From contig JAITTH010000172.1 in assembly GCA_031287295.1 (NCBI GenBank), positions 1-22,092 on the forward strand: a stretch of DNA of 22,092 bases, in the 5' to 3' direction. The DNA is from Eubacteriales Family XIII. Incertae Sedis bacterium. GTDB taxonomy: Bacteria; Bacillota; Clostridia; Peptostreptococcales; Anaerovoracaceae. Under the pieces are notes generated by a model, which saw only the letters and a program-made list of their open reading frames with translations, searched no databases and was not told the DNA's origin. Shown here piece by piece: positions 6,972-14,573 of the stretch; positions within the stretch are counted from its first letter, which is position 1, and the number at the start of each line of letters is the position of its first letter. Position numbers and translations under genes: made by a program.

Positions 6972-7768
6972 GAAAGTTGTTAAAGCTCGAGTTCAAATCA
7001 ACTGCGAGATTGTTTCTGCTTGTTTATGCGGGAATGATTGGCGTCGCCTTATTGGCGCTTGGGGTGCGAACACTCGCCGAAAGCGCATTTCCGGGTAGCC
7101 TCTCGAGCATTTTGCTCTCGGCGATAAGCATTCTTTTTGTACTCACTTTGGGTTTCGGATTCATTGCCACCAGCATCGCTGTCATTTCACGGTTCTATAA
7201 AAATATGCTCGGGGATGAAGGCTATCTCATGTTCACGCTGCCCGTAAAGACCTCACGGCATATCATAAGCAAACTCATCACTTCTTCTCTTTGGTCTTTC
7301 CTGTCCATCCTCGTCATTCTGCTTTCCATTGGCATTGCACTCATCGGAACGAATGTACAGGCGACTTTGAAACCGTTTTTTGCCGAAATGCGTGCCTTCG
7401 GTTACAATCCCGGTCTCTACATTGGTGGATTTTTCGTCATTCTCCTTTTTTCCTGCATTGTGGGAATGATTCTTTGGTACGCTGCCATTTCTATCGGTCC
7501 ACGCGTTACGCACAATCGACTTGGCGGTACGATTGTCGCTTACCTTGTCATCTATTTTGCCTATCAGATTCTCGGGGTTCTCATATTATTCCCGATTTAC
7601 GGTCTGCAAATGACAGAGCTCATGGACGTGTACGACTTTAGCGATCCGAATCTTCAAAAATTCCTCTTGTCCTCATTTCTCGGCGTAATACTCCTCAATG
7701 TCATAAGTGGCGTTGTCGGATATTTCATCACGCACCGTATGCTAGACAAAAGGCTTAACTTGAATTAA
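6965..7768 (+). CDS. ABC-2-type membrane permease
   Basis: A 267-residue membrane protein with about six hydrophobic segments: near residues 17-35, 42-75, 103-128, 152-175, 185-215 and 236-258. It overlaps the preceding ATPase gene by 7 bp and so is its partner. There are no catalytic motifs, as expected for an export permease. The N-terminus MLGKLLKLEFKSTARLF is the amphipathic coupling helix often seen in this group. It resembles permeases of YtrB/BcrA-type systems only generally, and the transported compound is unknown. Confidence 0.8.
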   Translation: MLGKLLKLEFKSTARLFLLVYAGMIGVALLALGVRTLAESAFPGSLSSILLSAISILFVLTLGFGFIATSIAVISRFYKNMLGDEGYLMFTLPVKTSRHIISKLITSSLWSFLSILVILLSIGIALIGTNVQATLKPFFAEMRAFGYNPGLYIGGFFVILLFSCIVGMILWYAAISIGPRVTHNRLGGTIVAYLVIYFAYQILGVLILFPIYGLQMTELMDVYDFSDPNLQKFLLSSFLGVILLNVISGVVGYFITHRMLDKRLNLN

Positions 7769-7786
7769 CCTAAACGCATAGGGGTT

Positions 7787-7813
7787 ATCCAAATAACTTC
7801 AAATCGTTTGGAT
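7787..7813. repeat. inverted repeat between the two ABC operons
   Basis: ATCCAAA (7787-7793) and TTTGGAT (7807-7813) form a 7-bp dyad with a 13-nt loop, between the permease stop and the next ABC gene. There is no T tract, so it is unlikely to be an intrinsic terminator. It could be an operator for the downstream natAB-like pair; no clear promoter is visible in this 100-bp gap. Confidence 0.4.
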
Positions 7814-7868
7814 GAGTATTGCCGTGTTTCTTTGTTGGTGCAATACATACATGAAGAAAGGAATTCTC

Positions 7869-8819
7869 ATGATCGAAATTAAGAATTTGGTGAAACGATT
7901 TGGCGAAGTGAAGGCACTCAACGACCTTAGTTTCACCGTGAAGGACGGTGTCGCGTTCGGACTGCTCGGGCGCAACGGCGCAGGGAAAACCACCTGCATA
8001 CGAATTATCATGGAAATTTTTGCCGCCGACAGTGGAAGCGTGCGCATCAGGGGCATCGGAGAAAACGAAAAACAAGGCAACATTCGATTCGGATATCTGC
8101 CCGAAGAACGCGGTTTGTACCAAAAGCGCAAAATTTCAGAGCAGATGATTTACATCGGAATGTTACGCGGTCTTTCAAAAACCGAAGCCATAGACCGCAT
8201 GAATTTGCTGTTGAAAGAGCTCGAGGCGGAAGAGTACCTGAACCGCAAGCTCGATACCCTCTCGAAGGGAAATCAACAAAAAATTCAGCTTGCAATCGCG
8301 CTGATCAACGACCCGGATATCGTCATCCTCGATGAACCGTTCTCCGGACTTGACCCGGTGAACGCACAGCTCCTGAAGAACATCGTGCGCAAGCAAGCCG
8401 ATTCGGGAAAAACCGTCATCTTCTCCAGCCATCAAATGCCTCAGGTAGAAGAATTTTGCGATGATATTTGCATCATCAACAAAGGGACGGCAGTGTTAAG
8501 CGGAAACCTTGACACCATCAAGCGTTCTTATCCGCGCAATACGTTGCTTGTTGAAACCGGATTGCCTCCCACAGAGGACGTCCTCACTTCCGTGAAATCT
8601 CGGATGGAAGACCACGTTTCCAGTGCCACCATCGCACAAAAATGTTATGCCATTACGCTGAAAGACGACTCTGCGAGGGGTGCACTCTTCGAGGTCTTCA
8701 CCGCACTCGGTCAAACACCCGAAAAATTCATCATCAAAGAACCCTCTTTGGAAGAGATCTTCGTCGAAAAAGTTGGCGACCCGACAGAAGACGAAAAGAG
8801 AGAGGAGGCAGTGGCATGA
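7869..8819 (+). CDS. ABC transporter ATP-binding protein, NatA-like
   Basis: A 316-residue ATPase. It has Walker A GRNGAGKTT (34-42), signature LSKGNQQKIQ (131-140), Walker B VILDEP (152-157) and an H-loop in FSSHQ. About 80-90 residues after the nucleotide-binding domain match the DUF4162-type tail of NatA/YhaQ proteins (EPSLEEIFVEKVG). The frame is open upstream to 7812, but the ATG at 7869 is chosen: it follows AAAGGA and begins MIEIKNLVKRFGEVKALNDL, the normal start of the domain. It ends in a 4-bp ATGA overlap with the permease gene. NatAB systems export sodium or other compounds; the substrate here is unknown. Confidence 0.9.
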   Translation: MIEIKNLVKRFGEVKALNDLSFTVKDGVAFGLLGRNGAGKTTCIRIIMEIFAADSGSVRIRGIGENEKQGNIRFGYLPEERGLYQKRKISEQMIYIGMLRGLSKTEAIDRMNLLLKELEAEEYLNRKLDTLSKGNQQKIQLAIALINDPDIVILDEPFSGLDPVNAQLLKNIVRKQADSGKTVIFSSHQMPQVEEFCDDICIINKGTAVLSGNLDTIKRSYPRNTLLVETGLPPTEDVLTSVKSRMEDHVSSATIAQKCYAITLKDDSARGALFEVFTALGQTPEKFIIKEPSLEEIFVEKVGDPTEDEKREEAVA

Positions 8820-10090
8820 ACCGTACATTAACCATTATAAAATTTGAATACAATGGCTATGTCCGCAGTCGTTCATGGCGTGTGACGACCATTATTTTCA
8901 TGTTGCTTGTGATCGCAGCGAGCTCCATTCCGCATTTTATGGCGCTCTTCGAGAAAATCGGTGCAGGCAACGAAAAAGAAAAAATTCTTGTTGTTTCGAC
9001 ATCAGAAAATGGAACGGATGCAACAAGCGCACAGGAAATGGTCTCTTTGCTTGAGCAGGTTTCACCGGACTACGACTGGTACGCAGGGAAGAAAAACGAC
9101 GATCCGAAAGCACTGATCGAAAACGGCGACTACAATTTAGTCGTTTCCTATGACGGCGGTGAGGTCTACACACTTTACGGTTCCGGGTACGATTTTGCTG
9201 TTTACGGTTTACAGGCAACGTTAGATACCACATTAACCGAAACCCTTCGTCAAAACCGTATGTCACAGCTTCCGGCAGACGATCAGACAACCTTAACCGA
9301 AATTATGAATTCTCATGTTACAGGAACCATTGAAAGTGTGGGCAAAGGCGGAGCGATGCAGAATTTCTATCTCTCCTACATTATGCTCTATCTGCTCTTT
9401 ATCATTCTCATGATTTATGGACAGTTCGTCGTGACCTCCGTTGTCAATGAGAAAAGCACGAAGGCCATGGAGCTGCTCATCACCTCTGCAAAACCGACAC
9501 AGTTAATGTACGGAAAGGTCATCGGCATTGGCCTTGTCGCCATTACGCAGTTTGCACTCATCGGTATTGTAGGCATCGGTGGCATGATTGTGAATTTCAG
9601 TGCATGGGAAGAACGACTGCCGGTAATTGCCGAGGGCATAAAGACCGCAAATTTTTCACCGATCCTTATCGTATGGCTCGCAGTATTCTTTGTGCTTGGA
9701 TATCTCATTTATGCCTTTATTTACGCTGCGCTCGGCGCAACCGTAAGCAAGATAGAAGATGCAAGTACGGTAACAACCCTGCCCATCATGTTGCTGATGA
9801 TCGTCTTCATGGTTTCAATGGTTGCGATGCAAAAGATCGACTCCATGCTCGTCAAGGTCATGAGCTACATTCCGTTGTCATCTCCGTTCACCATGTTCTC
9901 ACGCATCAGTATGGGTGAAGCCGGAGCAGTGGAAGGACTCATTGCCCTTGCCATCGAAATCGTTTTTGTCATTGCCATCGCATGGCTTGCAGCAAAGATC
10001 TATCGTGTCGGCGTTATGATGTATGGAAAGCCCATGAACTTAGGCGAAATCTTCAAAGCCATCCGGACAAAAGGAAGTTCACGCATCTAA
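8816..10090 (+). CDS. ABC-2-type permease, NatB-like
   Basis: A 424-residue permease of the NatB/YhaP type. One membrane helix (about 23-42) is followed by an extracytoplasmic region of about 140 residues and then a five- to six-helix ABC-2 domain. The domain contains VTSVVNEKSTKAMELLITSAKP, the characteristic loop of this family. The ATG at 8816 overlaps the stop of the ATPase gene (ATGA) and follows AGAGGAGG; upstream open sequence in the frame belongs to the ATPase gene. With the preceding ATPase it forms one exporter. A hairpin with a short T run (10144-10169) lies about 50 bp after the stop. Confidence 0.88.
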   Translation: MNRTLTIIKFEYNGYVRSRSWRVTTIIFMLLVIAASSIPHFMALFEKIGAGNEKEKILVVSTSENGTDATSAQEMVSLLEQVSPDYDWYAGKKNDDPKALIENGDYNLVVSYDGGEVYTLYGSGYDFAVYGLQATLDTTLTETLRQNRMSQLPADDQTTLTEIMNSHVTGTIESVGKGGAMQNFYLSYIMLYLLFIILMIYGQFVVTSVVNEKSTKAMELLITSAKPTQLMYGKVIGIGLVAITQFALIGIVGIGGMIVNFSAWEERLPVIAEGIKTANFSPILIVWLAVFFVLGYLIYAFIYAALGATVSKIEDASTVTTLPIMLLMIVFMVSMVAMQKIDSMLVKVMSYIPLSSPFTMFSRISMGEAGAVEGLIALAIEIVFVIAIAWLAAKIYRVGVMMYGKPMNLGEIFKAIRTKGSSRI

Positions 10091-10129
10091 ATCGCGCACC
10101 ATCCTATCGTACACGATGCTACCAGAACC

Positions 10130-10660
10130 CTATAGATTCCAAGAGCCGCTCTGTTCCGGGGCGGCTTTTCCTGTTTGAAGCGAGGTGGGAACATCGAGAA
10201 TGCGTTGATTCGAAGAACCGCGAAACGGCAGAGAAAGGCTCTTTTCGGAGAGAATAAAAGGTCCGTCTATGAGCGTATCGGCAACGGAAAGCAAGGCGAG
10301 CACGTGTGGATCTCCTTTTTCCAGGATGTCTTCGAAAACATCTCCGGTATAGATTGCCAGTGTCAACCCAAAATCCTTGATACGCTTAGCAAGGGGTAGC
10401 AAAGCCTCCGCTTGTAAAAGAGGCTCTCCACCGGAAAAGGTTACGCCTGAAAGCAGTGGATTTTTTTCGATCCTCTCAAAAATATCGGAAGGCGTATACA
10501 AAACGCCTCCCGTAAATGCTCTTGTTTCCGGATTGTGACATCCGGCACAGTTTTTATCACAACCCTGAAGAAAAACCGTCAGCCGCAGTCCTGGACCGTC
10601 TACGATGGAATCGTTTACGATTCCCGCAACGCGAATGTTCTTAACTGTCGCTGGAGACAT
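10130..10660 (-). CDS. nrdG: anaerobic ribonucleotide reductase-activating protein (radical SAM)
   Basis: NrdG uses a [4Fe-4S] cluster and S-adenosylmethionine to place the glycyl radical on NrdD. The protein has 176 residues. The radical-SAM motif CDKNCAGC (Cys34, Cys38, Cys41) sits in LQGCDKNCAGCHNPET, and the SAM-binding FSGGEPLL segment follows. The short length and the N-terminus NIRVAGIVNDSIVDGPGLR are typical. The start at 10660 lies within the nrdD 3' end (20-bp overlap) and has only a weak ribosome site, so it is probably translated by coupling with nrdD. A small CGTGT-GAA-ACACG stem precedes the ATG. The C-terminal residues overlap a terminator hairpin for the convergent operon. Confidence 0.95.
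   Translation of the reverse strand: MSPATVKNIRVAGIVNDSIVDGPGLRLTVFLQGCDKNCAGCHNPETRAFTGGVLYTPSDIFERIEKNPLLSGVTFSGGEPLLQAEALLPLAKRIKDFGLTLAIYTGDVFEDILEKGDPHVLALLSVADTLIDGPFILSEKSLSLPFRGSSNQRILDVPTSLQTGKAAPEQSGSWNL
10144..10169 (+). terminator. intrinsic terminator of the natAB-like operon
   Basis: AGCCGC (10144-10149) pairs with GCGGCT (10161-10166), followed by TTT then C. It sits inside the 3' end of the convergent nrdG coding sequence (stop at 10130), so the stem also encodes NrdG C-terminal residues. Confidence 0.55.
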
Positions 10661-12986
10661 CGTGTTTCACACGATCGGCTTCTTCCGACCGCTTCGCATC
10701 GTTGAAACGATCTAAAGTGCCCACAAGGTAGCCTGTGATGCGGCGAATCCGCTCAAACCCCTGCGCGCCCTCTTCTTCCGTGCGTCCGCAACCCGGGCAA
10801 ACATCGTCTATAATGCCGTTGTATCCACAAATTGGGTCACGATCTACCGGATGATTCACCGAGCCATAGCCAATACCGGCTTCCTTCATGGCGCGAACAA
10901 CCGTCTCAAACGCTTCAATATTGTGCGCCACATCGCCATCGAGTTCTACATAGGTAATATGTCCGGCATTGGTGAGCGCATGATAAGGGGCTTCAATGGC
11001 AATTTTTTCGAACGCGGAAATCGGATAATATACCGGTACGTGGAATCCGTTTGTATAGTATTCACGATCCGTAACCCCTTCGATTTCCCCGAATTTCTTT
11101 AGATCCAAACGTACAAAGCGTCCCGCAAGCCCTTCTGCCGGTGTTGCCAATAGCGTAAAATTCATCTGATCGGATACACTCTTGCGATCTAAGTAGTCGC
11201 GCATGAACCCAACGATTTCGAGTCCGAGATTGCGCGCTTCCTGCGTCTGCCCATGGTGCGAACCAATGAGTGCCTTGAGTGCTTCGGCAAGTCCAATGAA
11301 TCCGACAGAGAGTGTTCCGTGTTTCAGGACCTCTCCGATTTCATCATCAATAGAAAGCTTGTCGGAACCGATCCAGATGCCCTGTCCCATGAGGAAGGGG
11401 AAGTTGCGCACTTTTTTCGACGCCTGAATCTTATAGCGGTCAAGGAGCTGTTGGGCGACGAGATCCATCTTATGCTCCAACTCTTCGAAAAATTGGTCGA
11501 TGTCTCCGTGACTCTTGATGGCGATGCGTGGCAGATTGATTGAAGTAAAGCTTAAATTGCCGCGACCGAATGCAATTTGATTTTCCTTGTCAAACACATT
11601 TCCGAGTACGCGTGTGCGGCATCCCATATACGCCACTTCTGTTTCCGGATGTCCCTCTCTATAATACTGGTTGTTAAACGGTGCATCGAGGAAAGAGAAA
11701 TTCGGGAAAAGCCGTTTTGCACTCACCCGGCACGCAAGCTTAAACAGATCGTAGTTCGGGTCCTCCGGATTATAGCTAATTCCTTCCTTCACTTTAAAGA
11801 TGTGAATCGGGAAGATCGGCGTCTCTCCGCCACCAAGTCCGGCTTCGGTCGCGAGCATCACGTTGCGCGTAACCATCCGCCCTTCCGGCGAGGTATCTGT
11901 TCCATAATTAATGCTCGAAAAAGGTGTTTGCGCACCGGCGCGACTGTGCATTGTATTCAGGTTGTGTACGAGCGCCTCCATTGCCTGCAAAACTTCCTTT
12001 TCGGTTTCACGTTCTGCAATAGAAAAGACGAAATCCTGCATTCCTTCGAGTTTTTCGACATTTGCATCCTGCTGACGGATATACTCGGTGAGTATTTTCA
12101 TTTCTGCTGCAAGATACGCATCGGACATCGCCAGACTCGGACGCAGACCGGTTTCTTTTTCAATATCGGCGAAGACCTTCCGAAGCGAAAACTCATCCAA
12201 ACCGGCATCACGGTATGTCAACTCAAGTGCCTTGACAAAGTTTGAGACATACAACTTTTTAAAGGTCTTGGCAACCCCCGGTGCGAGTCCGTAATCGAAA
12301 TTCGGAACACTCTGCCCGCCATGTTGATCGTTCTGGTTCGATTGAATGGCAATGCACGCCAATGCCGCATAACTGTGAATGCTATTCGGCTCGCGCAAAT
12401 GACCATGTCCCGTCGAGAACCCACCCCGAAACAGCTTGCTAATGTCAATCTGGCAGCACGTAGTTGTCAGCATATAAAAATCGAAATCGTGAATGTGAAT
12501 ATCCCCACCGTTGTGCGCAGCAACCTGCTGTGGCGTAAGGATAGAATGTTCATAATAATATTTTGCGCTCTCCGTACCGTACTTGAGCATAATACCCATG
12601 GCCGTATCGCCGTCGATGTTTGCGTTGTCACGTTTGATGTTGCTACCGGCCGCATCCTGGAAGGTAAGCTCGTCCATCGTTTTCATAAGAGGTGAATTTT
12701 GTTCACGAACGCGGCTTCTGTCCGCACGATAAAGAATGTAACGTTTTGCGACCATCGGATAACCGCGTGCCATCAGCACAGATTCGACCACGTCTTGGAT
12801 GGATTCGACATCCGGTGTGGCATCACCATAGTCCTTACAAAGGCGCTCTTCCACATCTTGGGTGAGTTGCGGCGCATGTTCTTTGCTCCGACCACTTGCC
12901 ACCAATGCTTTTCTAATTGCGTCCTCAATTTTTTTTGAGTCGTAAGGAGCGTTTCTGCCGTCTCGTTTCCGAATTTCAGTGAACAT
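10641..12986 (-). CDS. nrdD: anaerobic ribonucleoside-triphosphate reductase
   Basis: Class III reductase that makes dNTPs without oxygen, as a glycyl-radical enzyme. The protein has 781 residues from the ATG at 12986, which follows AAGGAAG. The frame is open upstream to 13103, but that extension crosses the leader and starts before the family's usual EIRKRDGR N-terminus. An ATP-cone (about 1-95; EIRKRDGRNAPYDSKKIEDAI) is followed by the reductase barrel. The radical site is RRITGYLVGTLDRF, with Gly near 752. The C-terminal metal region keeps Cys720, Cys730 and Cys733; the position of the first Cys in the common CxxC-CxxC pattern is Asp (VDRDPICG). It overlaps nrdG by 20 bp and has its own promoter near 13150. 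Confidence 0.96.
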   Translation of the reverse strand: MFTEIRKRDGRNAPYDSKKIEDAIRKALVASGRSKEHAPQLTQDVEERLCKDYGDATPDVESIQDVVESVLMARGYPMVAKRYILYRADRSRVREQNSPLMKTMDELTFQDAAGSNIKRDNANIDGDTAMGIMLKYGTESAKYYYEHSILTPQQVAAHNGGDIHIHDFDFYMLTTTCCQIDISKLFRGGFSTGHGHLREPNSIHSYAALACIAIQSNQNDQHGGQSVPNFDYGLAPGVAKTFKKLYVSNFVKALELTYRDAGLDEFSLRKVFADIEKETGLRPSLAMSDAYLAAEMKILTEYIRQQDANVEKLEGMQDFVFSIAERETEKEVLQAMEALVHNLNTMHSRAGAQTPFSSINYGTDTSPEGRMVTRNVMLATEAGLGGGETPIFPIHIFKVKEGISYNPEDPNYDLFKLACRVSAKRLFPNFSFLDAPFNNQYYREGHPETEVAYMGCRTRVLGNVFDKENQIAFGRGNLSFTSINLPRIAIKSHGDIDQFFEELEHKMDLVAQQLLDRYKIQASKKVRNFPFLMGQGIWIGSDKLSIDDEIGEVLKHGTLSVGFIGLAEALKALIGSHHGQTQEARNLGLEIVGFMRDYLDRKSVSDQMNFTLLATPAEGLAGRFVRLDLKKFGEIEGVTDREYYTNGFHVPVYYPISAFEKIAIEAPYHALTNAGHITYVELDGDVAHNIEAFETVVRAMKEAGIGYGSVNHPVDRDPICGYNGIIDDVCPGCGRTEEEGAQGFERIRRITGYLVGTLDRFNDAKRSEEADRVKHDVSSDS

Positions 12987-13099
12987 TCTTTCTTCCTTCC
13001 CTAAAAAAACCTCTTCACATTCACGTTTTTTTCTCTCAAAAAACCACGCGTTGCGCGAAAAGCTCTCATTTTCCAACCATTTCGACAGGTGGCGGAAAT

Positions 13100-13147
13100 A
13101 CACAATATCTATGGGCGACTTTCATTATCACACACCATATAAGGGAA
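13100..13147. promoter_or_regulatory. tandem NrdR-box-like elements
   Basis: ACACAATATCTATGGG (13100-13115) and ACACCATATAAGGGAA (13132-13147) each match the 5' half of the known NrdR box (acaCwAtATaTwgtgt) well and the 3' half poorly. Their starts are 32 bp apart, the spacing known for paired NrdR boxes. The pair brackets the -10 of the nrdD promoter, as expected for repression. Confidence 0.5.
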
Positions 13148-13152
13148 GTCAA
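13124..13152 (-). promoter_or_regulatory. promoter of nrdDG
   Basis: TTGACT (13147-13152) and GATAAT (13124-13129) are separated by 17 bp on the minus strand. This would give a leader of roughly 130 nt before the nrdD ATG. Confidence 0.7.
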
Positions 13153-13207
13153 GATGAATGCATGTTACAAATTGATGAAATATTTACATCCCTTTTGAAG
13201 GTCGAAT

Positions 13208-13789
13208 TTACAACGCTAAAGTCGTCTGCCGCATCTCGTCTACAGAGCGCGGAGGCTCTGCATTAAAGGAATCTTCAAGGTCGTCGATTAACGGTAACTG
13301 TTTTATTGTCTCTAAATCAAAATGACTGAGAAAGACCTCTGTCGTCCCATAAAGAATCGGTCTTCCGATGGCTTCCGACCGGCCTTTTACCTCGATCAAT
13401 TCTTTTTGCAGCAACCCTTCAAGCACCCGATCGCTCTTAATGCCCCTGATGTTATCGATTTCGTTTTTTGTCACCGGCTGCTTGTAAGCAACGATGGCAA
13501 GCACTTCAAGTGCCGCCTGACTAAGCCTGCGATTTCGAATCGGCGTACATATGGCACGAATGTAATCAAAATTTTCTTCCGCAGTCACGAATTGATACTT
13601 ACCCGCAATTTCTCGGATGCGGACACCGCGCTGCGCCTCTGCATATTCCTGCAAAAGATCCTCAAAATATTTCTTTGCCTCGTTTTTGTCGATGCCGAAG
13701 GCTTCTGCCGCGATCTTCGGATCGAGCGGCTCGCCCCAAACAAACATCATCGACTCAAATGCGCTTTTTATTGTCTTTTCCGTGGCCAT
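13208..13789 (-). CDS. scpB: segregation and condensation protein B
   Basis: Partner of ScpA in the SMC condensin complex that compacts and separates chromosomes. The 193 residues form two winged-helix domains. Typical segments are SAFESMMFVWGEPLDPKIAA at the N-terminus, RRLSQAALEVLAIVAYKQPV and IDNIRGIKSDRVLEGLLQK in the middle, and GRPILYGTTEVFLSHFDL near the end. The ATG at 13789 follows GGAGG. It lies 29 bp after scpA, in the usual scpA-scpB order, so the two are very probably co-transcribed. Nothing is unusual. Confidence 0.95.
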   Translation of the reverse strand: MATEKTIKSAFESMMFVWGEPLDPKIAAEAFGIDKNEAKKYFEDLLQEYAEAQRGVRIREIAGKYQFVTAEENFDYIRAICTPIRNRRLSQAALEVLAIVAYKQPVTKNEIDNIRGIKSDRVLEGLLQKELIEVKGRSEAIGRPILYGTTEVFLSHFDLETIKQLPLIDDLEDSFNAEPPRSVDEMRQTTLAL

Positions 13790-13818
13790 ACCAGCCTCCT
13801 AATACCCCGATGGGAACA

Positions 13819-14544
13819 TCATTTCAATTCGACTTCAATTTCTTCATAGCTTCCGCCTTGGCGAACGCCGACCGTACCCTCTTTCGCCAGGTCGAGCAAG
13901 GAAAGGAACGTCGCAACGCTGTCGTTCCGTCCGCCGTCTTTTGAAAGAAACGCGCGGAATTTCAGAATTTTCTTCTTCGCCTTTGCAAACAGCGAGCGGA
14001 TGCTTCGCTTTTTCGCAGCAATACTCACACGCGGTACTGCACCATCCTGCCGCATCGCTTGCAATTCTTCGTTCTTTTTGCGCTTATATAGAAAAGCCTT
14101 AAAAGCCAAAATAAACTCGTTCATGTCCATCTTAAGAAAAACATCCGGCTCACCGATATAATTTTGCAAATCTTCGGTTGGCTTTGTGATTTTCAGTGAT
14201 GCCGCATCCATCTGCGCTTCGAGCGCGGCAGCCAGTCGTTTGAATTTCGTGTATTCCGCGATTCGAGCGGCAAGCTCTTCGCGCGGGTCTTCTTCCATTT
14301 CACCATCCGGGTTTCGGCGCGGTAAAAGCATCCGAGATTTGATGTCGATGAGCGTTGCGGCAAGCACAAGAAACTCCGTGCCAACAAGCACATCCTGATG
14401 CTTCATCTCTTCAATGTACGCCAAATATTGCTCGGTAATCTCGGAAATGCGAATATCATAAATGCTCATCTCCGCATTTTCAATGAGGTAGACAAGCAGA
14501 TCGAAAGGACCTTCAAATATGTTGAGTTTTACCTTATATGACAT
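13819..14544 (-). CDS. scpA: segregation and condensation protein A (kleisin)
   Basis: Kleisin subunit that bridges the SMC heads and binds ScpB. The 241 residues start with MSYKVKLNIFEGPFDLLVYL, the standard family N-terminus, so the start at 14544 is secure. The helical middle (FLVLAATLIDIKSRMLLPRR) and the C-terminal winged-helix region (VATFLSLLDLAKEGTVGVRQ) are both present. The translation signal is odd: there is no ribosome site within 15 nt, and a near-perfect extended -10 box ends six bases before the ATG. The stop of the vanY-like gene is 29 bp upstream. Expression may therefore be by read-through, by a leaderless transcript, or both. Confidence 0.95.
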   Translation of the reverse strand: MSYKVKLNIFEGPFDLLVYLIENAEMSIYDIRISEITEQYLAYIEEMKHQDVLVGTEFLVLAATLIDIKSRMLLPRRNPDGEMEEDPREELAARIAEYTKFKRLAAALEAQMDAASLKITKPTEDLQNYIGEPDVFLKMDMNEFILAFKAFLYKRKKNEELQAMRQDGAVPRVSIAAKKRSIRSLFAKAKKKILKFRAFLSKDGGRNDSVATFLSLLDLAKEGTVGVRQGGSYEEIEVELK

Positions 14545-14550
14545 GCCGAT

Positions 14551-14559
14551 ATTATATCA
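14551..14559 (-). promoter_or_regulatory. extended -10 promoter placed for a leaderless scpA mRNA
   Basis: TGATATAAT on the minus strand (14551-14559) is a full TGnTATAAT. Only six bases (14545-14550) separate it from the ATG, so the transcript would begin at or next to the A of the start codon. No clear -35 is seen. Confidence 0.5.
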
Positions 14560-14573
14560 TAATCCCCTTTGGC

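Noticed and set aside
7787..7813. Intrinsic terminator after the first ABC permease
   Set aside because: The dyad has a 13-nt loop and no T run; it is listed only as an inverted repeat.
8642..8815. N-terminal extension of the NatB-like permease into the ATPase gene
   Set aside because: It would overlap conserved coding sequence of the ATPase. The ATG at 8816 in an ATGA overlap with AGAGGAGG before it is the natural start.
12987..13103. N-terminal extension of NrdD to 13103
   Set aside because: The extra residues have no family counterpart, and the ATG at 12986 has a good ribosome site and the standard N-terminus; the extension covers the promoter leader.
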